This document shows, in pieces, positions 22,441 through 34,911 of a stretch of DNA of 64,000 bases (the stretch's first letter is position 1; the number at the start of each line of letters is the position of its first letter). The DNA comes from Avena insularis (lineage: Eukaryota; Streptophyta; Magnoliopsida; Poales; Poaceae): NCBI GenBank assembly GCA_023614405.1, contig JAJUPC010000035.1, forward strand, positions 1,402,539 through 1,466,538. The letters are read 5' to 3'. The notes under the pieces were generated by a model, which was not told the DNA's origin, searched no databases, and saw only the letters and a program-made list of their open reading frames with translations. A program made the position numbers and the translations under genes.

Positions 22441-23354
22441 TCATATGTTGCAAACGTATCTATAATTTTTGATGATCCATGCTTGTTTTGCACCATTTGC
22501 TTTATATTTTGTCTACACTTTGTGGCATTTTTATGCATTTTCTGGAACTAACCTATTAACAAGATACCACAGTGACAGTTCATGTTTTCTGCTATTTTTC
22601 TATTCCAGGTTTTTACCAAAGGAAATATTCTCGGAATTGGACAAAACAAAATCCAAAGTTACTATTTTTCCCGACACGACACGAAGTACGAAGGAGAGAC
22701 GAAAAGGTGCCACGAGGCAGCCACACCCGGTGACCACGTGCGCCCCTGGCCACGCCGCCATAAGGTGTGGGCCCCTCGGGTGTCCACTGACCTTGCGAAT
22801 TAGCCTATATACACCCCTTGAGGCAGAAATCCACGAAAAAGTGTGTAGCCGCCATCGTCGTCCCTAGATCGGGAGGGATCTGAAGCTCTTCTCAGCACCC
22901 TGCTGGAGAGGGGATATCATCCCGGAGGCATTCTTCATCACCATGCCAGCCTCCGGAGTGATGTGTGAGTAGTTCATCCTTGGACTATGGGTCCATAGCA
23001 GTAGCTAGATGGTTGTTTCTCCTATTTGTGCCACCATGTTTAGGTCTTGTGATCTGCCCATCATGATCAAGATCATCTTATTGTAATTCTACATGTTGTG
23101 TTTGCGGGGATACGATGGATATTGAGTATTGTGTCTGATTGATTGTTGTTCTATCATGTCTATGTTATTTGTGACCTTGCATACTCTCCGTTGCTAGTAG
23201 TTACTCTGGCCAAGTATTTTCTTGTGACTCCAAGAGGGAGTATTTATGCTCGATTATAGGTTCATGCCTCTAGTAATCTGGGAGAGTGACAGAAAATTCT
23301 AAGATTGTAGATGTGCTATTGCTACTAGGGAGAAAACAACAATCCTTTGCCCAA
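22441..23354 (+). repeat. element F 3' LTR, truncated
   Basis: Matches the first 940 bp of 17113-18647 with several substitutions and a deletion near 22800. The first base pair has changed (TCATATG instead of TGATACG). It breaks off at GCCCAA, where Copia D sequence resumes. Confidence 0.8.
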
Positions 23355-25553
23355 AACATCTAAGATTTAAGGAATCGTTCCATGGATTTGCATTTCCGGA
23401 AACACCATAGGAGTATGGAGTGTTTGAGATACGTAATCAAACATTTTTGACATGGTAGGATCAAAGGTGTCATTTATAAAACTGCCATTATATTTTGAAG
23501 ATTAAAGATTTAGGGCCTACCGCTTTTACACTGAAAAGAGCGCCATCATGATCCGTTGAAATGACACCATATGAGTTATGGCTTGGGATAAAACCTGAGT
23601 TGTCTTTTCTTAAATTTTGGTATGCTAGGCATAAGTAAAATTACTAAAACCAAAGTCGGATTAGCATGTCTTTGTAGGTTATTCCAAAGAATTTGTTGGG
23701 TATTCCTCCATAACACCAAGGACAAAAGTGTTTGTATCTTAGAACGTTAAGTTTCTTGAGAAGGAATTTTTCGCAGAAGTTAAGTGGGAGGACAATAAAA
23801 CTTTGATTAGGTTGATGAACCTAAGAAACATGTGCTAAGTAGCGCAGTGCCAGAAAGTATTCTAGAGGCGCCACAATGCTCATGGTTCCCGTAGTTACAA
23901 AGGTTGTGGTCTCGGAGATTTGAGTTTCTATTAAACCATGTACGTCGCGTAATAATCAAATAGTAAGATTTGAAGAACAAATCATTTTTGTTTTAACAAT
24001 AATGAACCGACTGCATGCAAAGAAGCGATGATAGGCCCTGACTCCATCAAATGACTAGAAGTCATAAAATCCATCATAGTTCACATACACGAGAAATCAA
24101 GTTTTTAAACTTGGCAGATCCTCCAGAAAGGCGTGAAGCCTACCAGTCGTGTTTGGATCTATAAAAAAACATACATGGATGTTTCACGTCTACGAAATAG
24201 TAGACATGTCAGAAAAGAGTTTACGACAATGTTTAAGGAGTTGAATACAATAAGATTTGATCTTTCGTAGTGATATTTAGTATGAATCGATTATTGTAGA
24301 AACCACTACATATGTCAATTTTGGTATATGATAGGTGAACAAAGAAACAAAGTTCTTCTAATAGAATGGTTACCTAGGATATGTACATGACACGGTATGG
24401 AGGGTGTTGTTAATTCAAAAAGTGCTAAAATGGCATGCAAACTTTAATGGTTGAAGTAAGCATCATGGAGTTGGAATTTTCACCGTGATGAAACTATTAA
24501 AAGATTTTATTTCATCAGAGACGATGAAGATGCTTGCGTTTGCAAGAAATTAAGTGGGAGCAGTGAGACATATTTCTAATACATTATGTAGAAGACATCT
24601 TGTTGATTGGAAATTATGTATATTTTATTGATGCAGGTTAATAATTTCATTAAAATTAGATTTTGATGAAAGACTTAGGCAAAACCCGAATATTAGGCAT
24701 AAATGTTTACATGGATAGATTGAGGTGCTAATATGGTTGTGCTAGACGTACATAGATGAGATATAATGAGTTAAATATGGAAATGACAAGAAAGTTTCTT
24801 ACCGCATGGAAAATGTTGAATCAAGATTCAAGTGTATTGACACTTGGTGAGTGAAATCACATAAATGTTTTGATCAATCATACCGTGATATGTACATACA
24901 TATATATATGTCCTATGCTCTAAATTTTAAGAGGATATATTAGAGTGACTCATAAGATGATCATTGGACAATTGTAAGGATATCCTTATGATCTTTGGAA
25001 GAACTAAGAATATGTTCTATGTGTAGAGGTGAAAGATAGTTCATTGTAAAGTGTTACATCGGTACTAGTTTTGTCACAAGATATAAATTAAATTTATCTC
25101 AATTTATACCATGGGTGAAACAATGTAATGGAAAGGAAGTTCCATGATGGATTTTGATGAGTTCCAAAGTTAAGGCATTGTGACGGATACTACAATAAAG
25201 GTTGAGTATATGGCTACTCTAGTAGCAAAGGAGGGAATTTGTGTCAAGTAGTTTGTTATCAAACTAGTGTGGTTCACGGTGGGCTAGTACTATGAAGATA
25301 TATTGTATGAGAATAGTATCGACGTAATTTAACCCCAAGGAACTGAGGTCTCACCAAAGGACCAAATTTATACAAAGTCATATCATTTGAGAATGAGTGA
25401 TGCGTGGAGATGGAAAGACATGCAAATACACACAGACCTAAAAGTGTCAGATATGGATATTAGTTTTACCACAAGGAACACGTATGTACATTACCAAAAA
25501 TCCATAGGTGTTGAATGCGCATGTTTTTCAAACTAGATTATTGACACTAGTGC
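23355..25553 (+). pseudogene. pol: Copia D pol remnant: integrase end, RT and RNase H
   Basis: Recognisable only in short islands on the + strand. Near 23570-23640 a shifted reading matches the ...TPYELWTGRKPSLSYLKIWG-type region after integrase. Near 24530-24610 ACVCKKLSGSSE and a decayed catalytic box correspond to ACIYKKVSGSN and YVDDILLIGND of Copia C; near 24665 MKDLG is kept. Stops are dense, so the element is very old relative to its guests. It ends at the purine tract before the 3' LTR. Confidence 0.65.
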
Positions 25554-25564
25554 AAGTGGGAGAC
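25554..25564 (+). other. polypurine tract of Copia D
   Basis: AAGTGGGAGAC directly before the 3' LTR start TGAAGGGAATATG. Confidence 0.8.
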
Positions 25565-26687
25565 TGAAGGGAATATGCTTGAGATGCAATAATAAAGTGC
25601 TTATTATCTTATTCCATGTTTTGATATGTGTTTATTTTTCATCCTATGATTGTTTTAATTGGAAACATTAATACATGTGTGTTTAATAAACAAATAAGAC
25701 TTCCTAGTTATGCCTCTCATATAAACTAGCTCGTTGATTAACAAGATAATTAAAGGATTCATGATCATGGACATTGGATGTTGTTAATAACGGGATCACA
25801 ACATTGGTGGAATGATGTGATGAACACTCACCCTAAGTATAGTAATACAATCAAAGTCATTATGTTTACATTACTACAAATAGACATGTGAAGTAACCCT
25901 GATCTTTAAACCATGAGATCATGTCAATCACTAACACTGAAAGAGTGATTTATAACATCAAACATCACACCATGACAGGGTGACTATAAAGGTGGGTTTA
26001 GGTACTCCGAAAGTGTTGTGTAGAGTCACATGGATTAAGAGTGGTATTAGTCCATCCCAATGACAGAGAGATATACTCTAGGCCCTCTCGGTGATATCAC
26101 ATTGACAACAGCTTGCAAGTAGGTGATTTGATCACAAGGAATGTTATATCATGGGGACAAGAAAAGAGTACTTGTCGATAAGGAGATCAAACTAGGTATG
26201 GGATTTCAATGATAAAATCTCGGACATGTAATATATCACGAGACAAAGGGATTTAGTTATGACATTAAAGGTTATCGCAATCACTAAGTTACCGTTGAAT
26301 GTGTGGGAGTCAGTACGGATCTCCAAGTCCCACTACTGATTATTGGTCGAAGAGGGATCTCGATCATTTCTGCATTATTGGCGAACCATAGGGTGACACA
26401 CTTAAAGTATACCGACACCAATTGGAGAAAATATATTACATGAGAAAGATTTTGAAAGCGATGGAATTATTTTGATGGACACCAGAATTTGTTTCGAGTC
26501 AAATTGTTGAAAATGGTTTTAGATGTAATATTGAAGTATTGCAAGGGGGTTTATGGAAATGTTTGTTAATTAAAATAATTCAAAAAATTCTGAATAAAAT
26601 AAATAAAAGAGTTTTATTAAATTAGAGATCATGTTAATTTTGGTGGAAAATTAATGCATTTGAGTGGAGGGATTTTATGTGAGTGGA
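25565..26687 (+). repeat. Copia D 3' LTR, first part
   Basis: Starts TGAAGGGAATATGC. From 25823 on it aligns with window positions 1-840. It is cut at 26687 by element E with target duplication GTGGA (26683-26687). The last 30 bp before the cut contain a local duplication of the GAGGGATTTTATGTGAGTGG motif that also lies just right of E. Confidence 0.88.
26683..26687. repeat. target site duplication of element E, left copy
   Basis: GTGGA, identical to 56894-56898. Confidence 0.9.
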
Positions 26688-28769
26688 TGTAGAGGTCCCA
26701 ACCTTTAATAAGGTAGAGATCCCTGTGTTTACAATGCTAGTCCCTGATCAATAGCTAGCATCCACAGTTAAGATGTAATATCAAGAAACAAAGGTCATAA
26801 TACAACTTTATAACCAGGAATAAAATAATTCATTACATCTTACATAGCTCATTTGGCTATCTCATTACAATGCAGCAGAATATCTATATAGCATGGAGTC
26901 CTTCATCTTCAAAGTGCCACAGGCAATCATGTTGGTTGTAGACTTGTAATCCTATTCAACACACTTCACTAACATCAAACAAACCTGCAACATAATAAGT
27001 TGCAGCCACAAGGGTCAATACATTTGAATTGTATTGGCAAGTTTCACTACTATGTAGAAATAAGTGGATCCTATCATTACATGCATATATGGCTAAGTAG
27101 GGTTTATGCTCATTTGCAGAAAGCAATATAGTTTTATCCTATCTTTTCAAAATAGTTTTGATCTTTTGAAAATCTTTCTGAACTCCTTGGAAAACTCCAA
27201 GTGCTTCTAATCCCTTGTTGTCACCATCAAGTTTTACTTTGAGAAATTGGAATGTCGAGATCTTCCATAGCTTCAGGCCTTAGTTGCTCAGAGTTGTCCG
27301 TAACCGGGGACACGGCTAAGTACTTACAATTTGATCTTGTACAGAAGTGGTACACTTTACCCACATGACACAATCTCGTCTTGACGCCACCAGTGGCCGC
27401 TGGGTAAGTACTCACCAAATGGAGTACCGGCAGATCGAGAATGTGACAAAGTCTTTCCATAGAAGTCCTCCCAATATACAATGCTAGCTTGTCTACCAGG
27501 CACCAATGTAAGGATTTATTTCCAATACACAATTCTAGTTAACCTGAAGATGCCAATGCAAGGGTCTTCCACTATGTAGTTGACTAAGCCAGAGCCCATT
27601 TAGCATGTGGCTGTATACGGAAGTCACTGTACGAGAAACATGTTCAATCTCTAAGTCCCTGGGTGGTTTTTTTCTAGTGCACATACAAAAAGATAGCCAT
27701 ATAAATATGGTTCCCTTTGTTGCCACCTTGTCCAAAATTGAGTATCCTCTTTCCACCCAGGTGGTTCATTGAGTACTTGTTTTATTATATAAAACATATA
27801 TTTTTCCAACACTTTATATAATCATATCATGTATCCCATCCCAAATATATAGCAGGTCTAAGCATACTACAACTACAATGTTTTCACTAAGGAAGATATA
27901 AGGATATCCTAATAGGATATAGCATAGCATAGAAATATAGTAGTCCTATCATGCATGCTACAAAAATCCACTAAGTGTAATGAAAATAGTAGGAAATGGA
28001 TGATAGTGTCACTTGCCTTAGTAGTTGGTGGTATTGATACACTCTTCGCAATAACACACTTGACAATCAACACAATCTATCAAGCAAAACAACCAAGACA
28101 AAACAATCACAAGATCAATAGTAATGACAACACAAAAATCATGCAAAGTATGCAAACATGCAAGATGGAAATTTTTATTGTACAAATTGTTATAACAAGG
28201 TTCTGAACATTACTAAGTGATTTATGAATATTTTATATTTTCAAGATTACAAATGCAACAAATTGTGCAATTGTAGCAATTAGCAATATTTTCTAACACT
28301 TGGAAACGCCATTCTCCCTAAATAATTGCCACGATATTATTTATACTAGACTAAAATTATATGTTGGTCTTACTGGACGGAGGGTTCAATTTACAACCAT
28401 TTGCAAAAGGATACACTTAAAAATAATTTACACAACAATTTTTTTATACTCAAAATACTCCACAAATGGTTCTATATAAAACGTAATTTTAACCGATTCA
28501 AAAATACCAAATTATGGCTCCACTGTGTTCTACTCGTTTTTGTGAAACCATAGACATATTATTTGCTAAATTTGGATAAACAGAACTTAAACTATGAAAT
28601 TTTAAAGTTTCAAAGTTCATATGTCTAAAAATCCGAAAATAGAGACAGATGTGACACATGGCAGGTGCTGATTGATGGATACCTCTTCATCTAAGTGAAT
28701 TGATTTCAGCCATTGGATTAAGATCTGGTGGTGGAGTACCTGTGCCTAGTAGTCTAACGTGAAATCAAC

Positions 28770-28781
28770 AAGGAGAGGAAA
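28770..28781. repeat. target site duplication of LINE fragment, left copy (E 3' LTR)
   Basis: AAGGAGAGGAAA, repeated exactly at 29339-29350 after the poly(A). Confidence 0.85.
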
Positions 28782-29338
28782 TCAGGCCCTAAACAAGACC
28801 ACGATCTGAAGTGAAAACTACCAACAATTTGTTGGATTATGATAAATATTGATGGCTCGTATGATCAACAATCGGGTAGTGGCGAATGGGGAGTTATCAG
28901 TAGAGATCATGATGGAGAGCTCGTATTTGCTGCGTCTAGAGCTATAAAGGATGCAGGGGGAGTATTGCAAACTGAAGCGAAAGCTCTTATTCAAACGATC
29001 AAAATTGCAGAAAATTTAAGTATAGATAGAGTTTTTTTTTTCAGATTGCGTGCGTCTTGTTTAAGCAACAAAGTGCTCTTCTTTTGATCTGTACCGCTGG
29101 GAGCTTTGTTCATGGAAGTAAAATTTCAATTGGAGCATGCGTTTATCGAGTCTAATATCTCTTATAAACCACGTAAGTGTAACAGGCTAGCTCATATTCT
29201 GACAGGGTTAGGCGCCTCAGGAAACTTTGGTTTATATTATGTCGGGTTAGACGAAGTTCTTGACATTGTAATGTCTACCATGTCCGGCGATTATGCCGAG
29301 CAAATTTAATGAATATTTGTTCCATGTCAAAAAAAAAT
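28782..29338 (+). mobile_element. 5'-truncated LINE (L1-type) 3' end with RNase H remnant, in E 3' LTR
   Basis: 557 bp on the + strand (antisense to E). It encodes an RNase H-like fold of the kind at the end of plant L1 LINEs: INIDGSYDQQSGSGEWGV with the first Asp, LQTEAKALIQ with the Glu, then a shift in a T-run where the third Asp motif (SDCVRL) is expected, and RKCNRLAHILTGLG near the end. A TAA, a short 3' UTR and nine A's follow, then the second copy of the 12-bp duplication. Poly(A), 5' truncation and target duplication are the marks of target-primed reverse transcription. Broken and inactive. Confidence 0.85.
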
Positions 29339-29651
29339 AAGGAGAGGAAAAATCTTACCATCTGATGTCGTCGACGGCGTCGTAGGTACGTAGCAGGGGT
29401 TCCCTTCCGTTGTTGTCGCGGAGGGTCACCGGCTGTATAATCGAATGGTCTTGCGATCAGGGAGGATACGCACGGTAAAGAGAAATTCAAAGGAAGAAGA
29501 AATAGGGCATGAGTCCCTCTGTACCCGGCGAAGTGACAATGGCGTCGCTCTTCGCTGGAATTTTTCGATGATGAAATCTGGCCACGATGCGGGAGTAACT
29601 CGGCCTGGAGTTGGTAGGGAGACAAAGGGGATCGTCGATAGGATCTAGCGC

Positions 29652-29659
29652 TCCTTATA
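29652..29659 (-). promoter_or_regulatory. putative TATA box in E 3' LTR
   Basis: Minus strand TATAAGGA downstream of the LINE fragment in the element's sense of reading; the other LTR has TATAAGAA at 55596-55603. Motif only. Confidence 0.35.
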
Positions 29660-30948
29660 GAGAGAGGAGAGAGACATACGACGAGATGCCGAACGACACT
29701 TTACAGGTATTTCCTCTTACATATACAAGCGATTTATTATGCACTGAATCGTAGTTTTAATATCCTGAATGAAACCGTCATTTAATGAGGAATATTATTC
29801 ATGTTTATGAAGAGTCGTTTCATGGCCTAGAACAACCTATGGGAGGAGGAGAAGAGGTCATCCATGGGCTTGCCGTATGTGCAGTGCGTACGTGCTTTAG
29901 TGATACACGAGGAAGGATCCATCGGGTGAGAAATTTTACGGGAGTGAAGGATTAAATCCCCGGAATGAAACCATGGGCTATGGGGAGTAACTTTTGTTTT
30001 TAAGACGGAGCATTTAGAGGTCTAAAATAGATGGAATTTTAAGGGGGAAATTTGTCCATGGGTGGTTTCTTCAGTTTCTGGTTATGAACTTAAACTATAC
30101 GAGGAAAACGATCGGTTTAGTTGGACTAGAAATAGAATGGGCCTCGATCAGTTGGGCCATGGCCGATTTCAATGTGACTTTTTTTAAAAATATTTTTCTT
30201 TTCTATCAAATAATTTAACTTCTAAATTGATTTAAATTTGTATGAAACTTTTTGGAAAATTTCTATAACATATAAGTTGATAATTTACTTCAATTAGAGT
30301 ACTTGGAATATTATTTTAATAAAGTATAAATTTTTTTAAAAAAGCATGGTACGTACGCCTTGTTTTATTATTTTATATTCATTTTTCTTATAAAAAACCA
30401 TATCTTTTGACTTAGGACTAAAAAAAGTTTCAAACCAATTTCCTTAGCTTTATAATTTTATTATTTATCATAATCACTCATTTAAAAGTACTTTTATTTA
30501 ATTTTAATCATTGCCTTAACTTGACTTTATTTCTCTTCCTACACTTTATAAATTTCATATCATTTTGTCTGAAGCTTCAAATAGAGTCAAACTAATTTTT
30601 ATGGTTTTATAATTTTGCCCTTTATCTTTTTAGCTCACTTAATAATTCTTCGTATATTTTAAATATGGAATATATCCAAAGTCTCATGTTGTTAAGTGGT
30701 CATTTCAACTTTGGGAAGAAAGTTATTTCTCTTAGTTTTAAAATGCTACCATGCATGCTTCATGATTTTGAGGTTTTGAAAACATGCATACAACTTCGCA
30801 AACAAAATTGTTTTAATTGATTTTTGTTTTGAAGGAGTTATATTAAATATTCAAAAGTTTTTGTTCCCTGTGAATTTCCAAGACTTAGTTTTTCATTTTG
30901 TTTAAGTTTTTCCACATTTCAAAATTTACAAAATTTTGGGATGTGACA

Positions 30949-30996
30949 GGCTATCACCCTAAAAAGGAATCTCGTCCCGAGATTCGGGAAGGAGAG
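30949..30996 (-). other. element E 3' end of internal region (hairpin and polypurine zone)
   Basis: 48 bp between the E 3' LTR and the start of B. It holds GAATCTCG, loop TCC, CGAGATTC (30967-30985), the same hairpin that overlaps the pol end of A and B, although E has no pol here. The last 5 bp, GAGAG (30992-30996), are the left target duplication of B. Confidence 0.8.
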
Positions 30997-33900
30997 TGTA
31001 ACACCGCGGTTCTGAAAAGACCGTGGCTTCTATGTGATATGCCAATCCCTGGATCGGTTCATTGGCCCACAATAGAATAAGATGAATAACATAGCAAAAA
31101 TCCGTGTATCATAAATAACAAAGATCCAGAGTACCATTATTACAATAAAACCCTAGCCCAAGGCTAGCTCAAATTATTCAGGTAGCAACGTAAATAAAGT
31201 AAATCCTCCATTCTTCAAATTGCCCACAAGTGAACAAGTGCCGAGTGGAGTACCGTGGCCTATATCGATTACTCAGAATCAGAATATCCTGCAACATGAA
31301 ACGTAGCAGCCCCGAAGGGTCAATACATGGAATGTATGGCAAGTAGAGCTAGTAAGGGAGACAATAATGCTAACATCTACACGCATATTTGGCAAGTGGA
31401 GCTGTGACTAGCTTGCATTTGCAAATACCTTTGTCCTACTTTCATAAATAGGTTTTGATTTTTCTTTGAAAAGATCCCAATTAAGTTAACCCAACAACAT
31501 TAAAGCAATTATGAAATTAGAATGAGCGAGAAACATGTCATGGGATCAATATCAAGCAACTCAGTCGTCCATAACCGGGGACACGGCTAATCAATTAGAT
31601 TATACACCCTGCAGGCGTTAGTACACTTTATCCATGTGACTTGGCTAGCCCAGCTCGTACCATCACTCTCATTTTGGGTGATGATAGGGAGAAGTCCAAG
31701 AAGAGACCGTTCGGGAAGTAGCTCCCCAATCCCGACGCGCACCGGTCAAACCTACCAAAATTCTACATCACTGGATACGCGGGTTCGAGTTACCACAAAC
31801 TACTAAGTCCAACCAACCGCCCATTTCATTATTGGCACATGGTTGTACACGTAAGCTACAAAATAAAGAAGCCAATCATTTTCTCTCGATACCTGGGTGC
31901 CTTTCCGCAATGATACCACCAAAATTTATCAATCCCATCACAACCAGGAGATTCATTGATTAAGTTGTTTTAGTTTTCGCAAACCAACACATTTAGAAAC
32001 AACTATCAGTGATGTAACCCAGCCCTCGTTCATCATAGCGTGGCTAAGCACATCTACCAACGGTGGTTCATCTATAAGGAAAATCCTAGCACATAATAGG
32101 ACATAGCATAGCGATAGTATCATCATACATATGCATCTACAAAAATACACGACAATGCATTAAAAATAGTAGGACAATATCATGAACAAAGTAGCATCTA
32201 CTTGCCTTGGTTGTAGCGGTCGGAAGAACAATCCACACACGAGCAAGCGTTGCACTCGTCACAATCTACACGATACAATTGCAACCATAAACAAACCATC
32301 CACAAGCATATGCAAACAAAGATGATGCAAGATGCATGCATGACAAGTGGATTGATGCTACAGCAGCACCACATAACCCTATTCAGTAAAGCTACTGAAT
32401 GCATGCATGGAAAATAATTTTTAGCGCAAGTAAAACTATTATGCAATTTATAACGCTCAAAACTAGAGCTAGAAACCAAATAATTTACTACTGATAGCAT
32501 ACTGTTTTTAAAATCTTGGGAAAATTCTACTGTATAGGCATTGCTATTTAGGAACAGTACCAATTGGAATTACTCAAAAAGGAATTATAAAACTCCCTGA
32601 GTAATTAAAATACTGCAGAAATCCACTAAATAGTTTCTGCAAAAGTTTTTACTGTAAGCCTATTCTCTTAATCCACTTTGAGATTCCCCTTGTTCTACTG
32701 AATCCAGGGACATATTATTTGCAATTTTTGGAGTTACAGATTTTTTTCTACGAATTAATTACTCCAAAAAGGGCATTACCTCATTTAATTAATCTGGACA
32801 AAAACTTGCTGCAAAAGTGTAAAACAAGGGTACAGCAAGATTCTACAAGTCTTACTGAATCTACACATATTTTATTTGCAATTGTTGGCCCAGTAAATTA
32901 ATTTCTATGAATTTTACAAGTTTCAGCTATTATCTGCAATTCCAAATTCATTTAGAAAAACTTTCTTTCTTGCGATCCAGCCTGTGACGAGTCAGCTGCG
33001 CTTGACGTGGCGTCCACGAGGGATCCACGCGGCTGCCACGCGGCGCGCTCGTACTGGCCGGTACCGGTTCGGCCGGCCCGTCTAATCTGGCGCGTAGAAA
33101 ACGAATCGGACGGCTCACCTCGTCCGTGGCGAGCTCGACGACGGCGATGACGCGGCGGCGGGCGGAACTCGATGGCGCGTCTGGCGTCGCCCGCGGTCTC
33201 GGCGACGTGGCGGTGACGCGGGAGAGCGAGGCGATCCGCGGCGGTCGGGCGACGGCGAGCACCTCGTCTGGCCAAGCGAGCGAAACGGCGTCGGCATGCT
33301 CCGGCGAGCAATCGGCGGCGCTACGCTGCGGGAGACAAGGGGAAAAAGACACGGGGCGAACCGGTGAGGCACGGCGAACGTCAAGAAGCAGAGAGGGCAA
33401 GGAGGGGCGGCTCGACGCGTCGGTGGCGAGACTTTAGAGGCGGCGGAAAAGCTTCGAGTTCGAGCTCGAACTCGGGTTTCCAGGTGGTTTGAGGGGGGGA
33501 AGTGGCAGCGGGGTGCAGCTTAAGAGGGCCCGAAGTTTGGGGGGAAGGGGCGAGGCGGTTGGCGACCGACTCGGCCGAGATTCGCGGCGGCGGACGGTGT
33601 CCTGGTCGGGCACGGTGGCGGGGATGACAGGCGGGCCCTTGTGACATGTATGCTAATTGGGCAGCCAATTGCTAGCCTTCTGTGAGGGTGGGCGGTGGCC
33701 AGTTAGGCGGGTGGCAGCTGGTGAAGGCTGGGTAGGCGGAAGGTTAGGTTAGTTTTTTTTGTTCTTTTGTTTTATTCTTTTTGCTTTTCTTGTTTCTTTC
33801 ATAACTTTTTATTAGTTAATCCAAATGAATTGATTTTTGTTTTCAATTTTTTCTAAAATACCAAGGATCATCCTAGGACCATTTTTAGCAACAAAATGTC

Positions 33901-34065
33901 TATTTCAAACTAGTGACTTTAGGGGTCCAACTATTCCTCTTTGTAAGAACACTTGAGTCACTTCGTCTAGGATTTGAATGCAGGGTTTTGAATTTGACAA
34001 AAGATTCATGAATGCAGAATGACATGAGTGATATGCAGAACCAATCTAAAATTTGGGATGTGACA
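30997..34065 (-). repeat. element B 3' LTR
   Basis: Starts TGTAACACCGCGG, ends GGGATGTGACA. Nearly identical to the other LTR up to about 32960, then a GC-rich block (32965-33750) that differs strongly, then near identity again. Open frames in the GC-rich block (32948-33668) are not conserved between the LTRs. Confidence 0.93.
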
Positions 34066-34077
34066 AGACTAACCCCC

Positions 34078-34911
34078 TTAAGATGAATCTCGTCCCCGAG
34101 ATTCGGTGCGGCTAGCAAATAGGTGCGGGTAGTCCTCTCGGATGTCATCCTCACGCTCCCATGTGGCTTCCTCTTCGGTGTGGTGGCTCCATTGTACCTT
34201 GCAAAACCTGATCGTCTTGGTACGGGTAATCCTCTCCGCTGTTTCCAGAATCTTGACCGGCTTCTCATCATAGGTCAGGTCATTCTCAAGCTAAACCTCC
34301 TCTAGAGGCACAGTGTCTCTCAATGGTGTATCCACCATCTCCGGATGGCACTTATTCAGCTGGGATACGTGGAACACATTGTGAACAGCGGACAGAGCCT
34401 CTGGTAACTCCAACTGATAAGCAACTTCTCCCTTGCGTGCTAAGACCCGATACGGTCCAATAAACCGAGGTGCCAGCTTACCCTTAATTCCAAATCTCTT
34501 GATTCCACGAAGTGGCGACACTCTGAGGTATGCTCTATCACCTATCTCATACACCACTTCCTTGCGCTTGGCGTCAGCGTAGCTCTTCTGCCTTGATTGT
34601 GCTACCTTCAGTCTATCCCTAATCAAGGCGACCTTCTCCTCAGCGTCCTTGATCAAATCAGGTCCAAACAGCTGACGTTCCCCTACTCCATCCCATAGCA
34701 ATGGTGTCCGACACTGTTTCCCATACAACACATCGAACGGTGATGTCTTGATGCTGGTCTGATAGCTGATGTTGTAGGAAAACACAGCATACGGTAGGTT
34801 CTCGTCCCAACTAGAACCATGAGCCAAGGCGCAAGCCCTCAGCATATCTTCCAAAATCTGATTCACCCTTCGATTACATCCATCGATTCGGGGTGGAGCA
34901 GCTATCTTGAA
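34078..34911 (-). pseudogene. pol: element B pol: integrase end, C-terminal region and chromodomain
   Basis: The frame differs from the upstream integrase part, so a shift lies near 34905-34915. The expected TDGQTERVNQILED reads IDGCNRRVNQILED, so the third catalytic residue (Glu) is lost. The rest is well preserved: ACALAHGSSWDENLPYA, GDRAYLRVSPLRG and FHVSQLNKCHPEM. A TAG at 34291-34293 follows PLEEV. Beyond it the same frame gives a clean chromodomain (QWSHHTEEEATWERED, YPHLFASRTESRGRDSS) ending at the TAA 34078-34080. It would have targeted integration to chromatin. Confidence 0.88.
34085..34104 (-). other. hairpin at the pol end of element B
   Basis: GAATCTCG, loop TCCC, CGAGATTC; covers the last codons of pol, as in A. 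Confidence 0.75.

Larger units (their letters stand above)
17113..23354 (+). mobile_element. element F: non-autonomous Gypsy LTR retrotransposon (Athila-type primer site), right LTR truncated
   Basis: Left LTR 17113-18647, internal region 18648-22440, right LTR 22441-23354 which stops 620 bp short. The primer site TGGCGCCGTTGCCGGGGA is the one used by Athila-type Gypsy elements. Only one small gag-like frame is present and there is no pol, so it depended on enzymes from another element. It lies in the integrase region of Copia D, which resumes at 23355. The left flank is ATGAG; no matching duplication can be found on the truncated right side. Confidence 0.85.
26688..30948 (-). repeat. element E 3' LTR
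   Basis: 4,261 bp, begins TGTAGAGGTCCC and ends GGGATGTGACA on the + strand. It carries a LINE fragment (28782-29338) and AT-rich flanks. The open frames at 27227-27756 and 27955-28206 recur in the other LTR but show no domain. Confidence 0.92.

Noticed and set aside
27227..27756. 101- and 73-codon frames in the E LTR, repeated at 53173-53702
   Set aside because: Conserved between LTRs by descent of the LTR, with no recognisable domain. Could be tested by dN/dS in the family.
28839..29309. RNase H-like ORF as a host RNase H gene
   Set aside because: It ends in poly(A), is bounded by a 12-bp target duplication, is frameshifted and occurs in both LTRs of E, so it is a LINE fragment.
32948..33668. 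Overlapping Arg/Ala/Ser-rich frames in the B 3' LTR, and similar at 41510-42176
   Set aside because: Low-complexity frames in GC-rich LTR sequence, not conserved between the LTRs of the same element.
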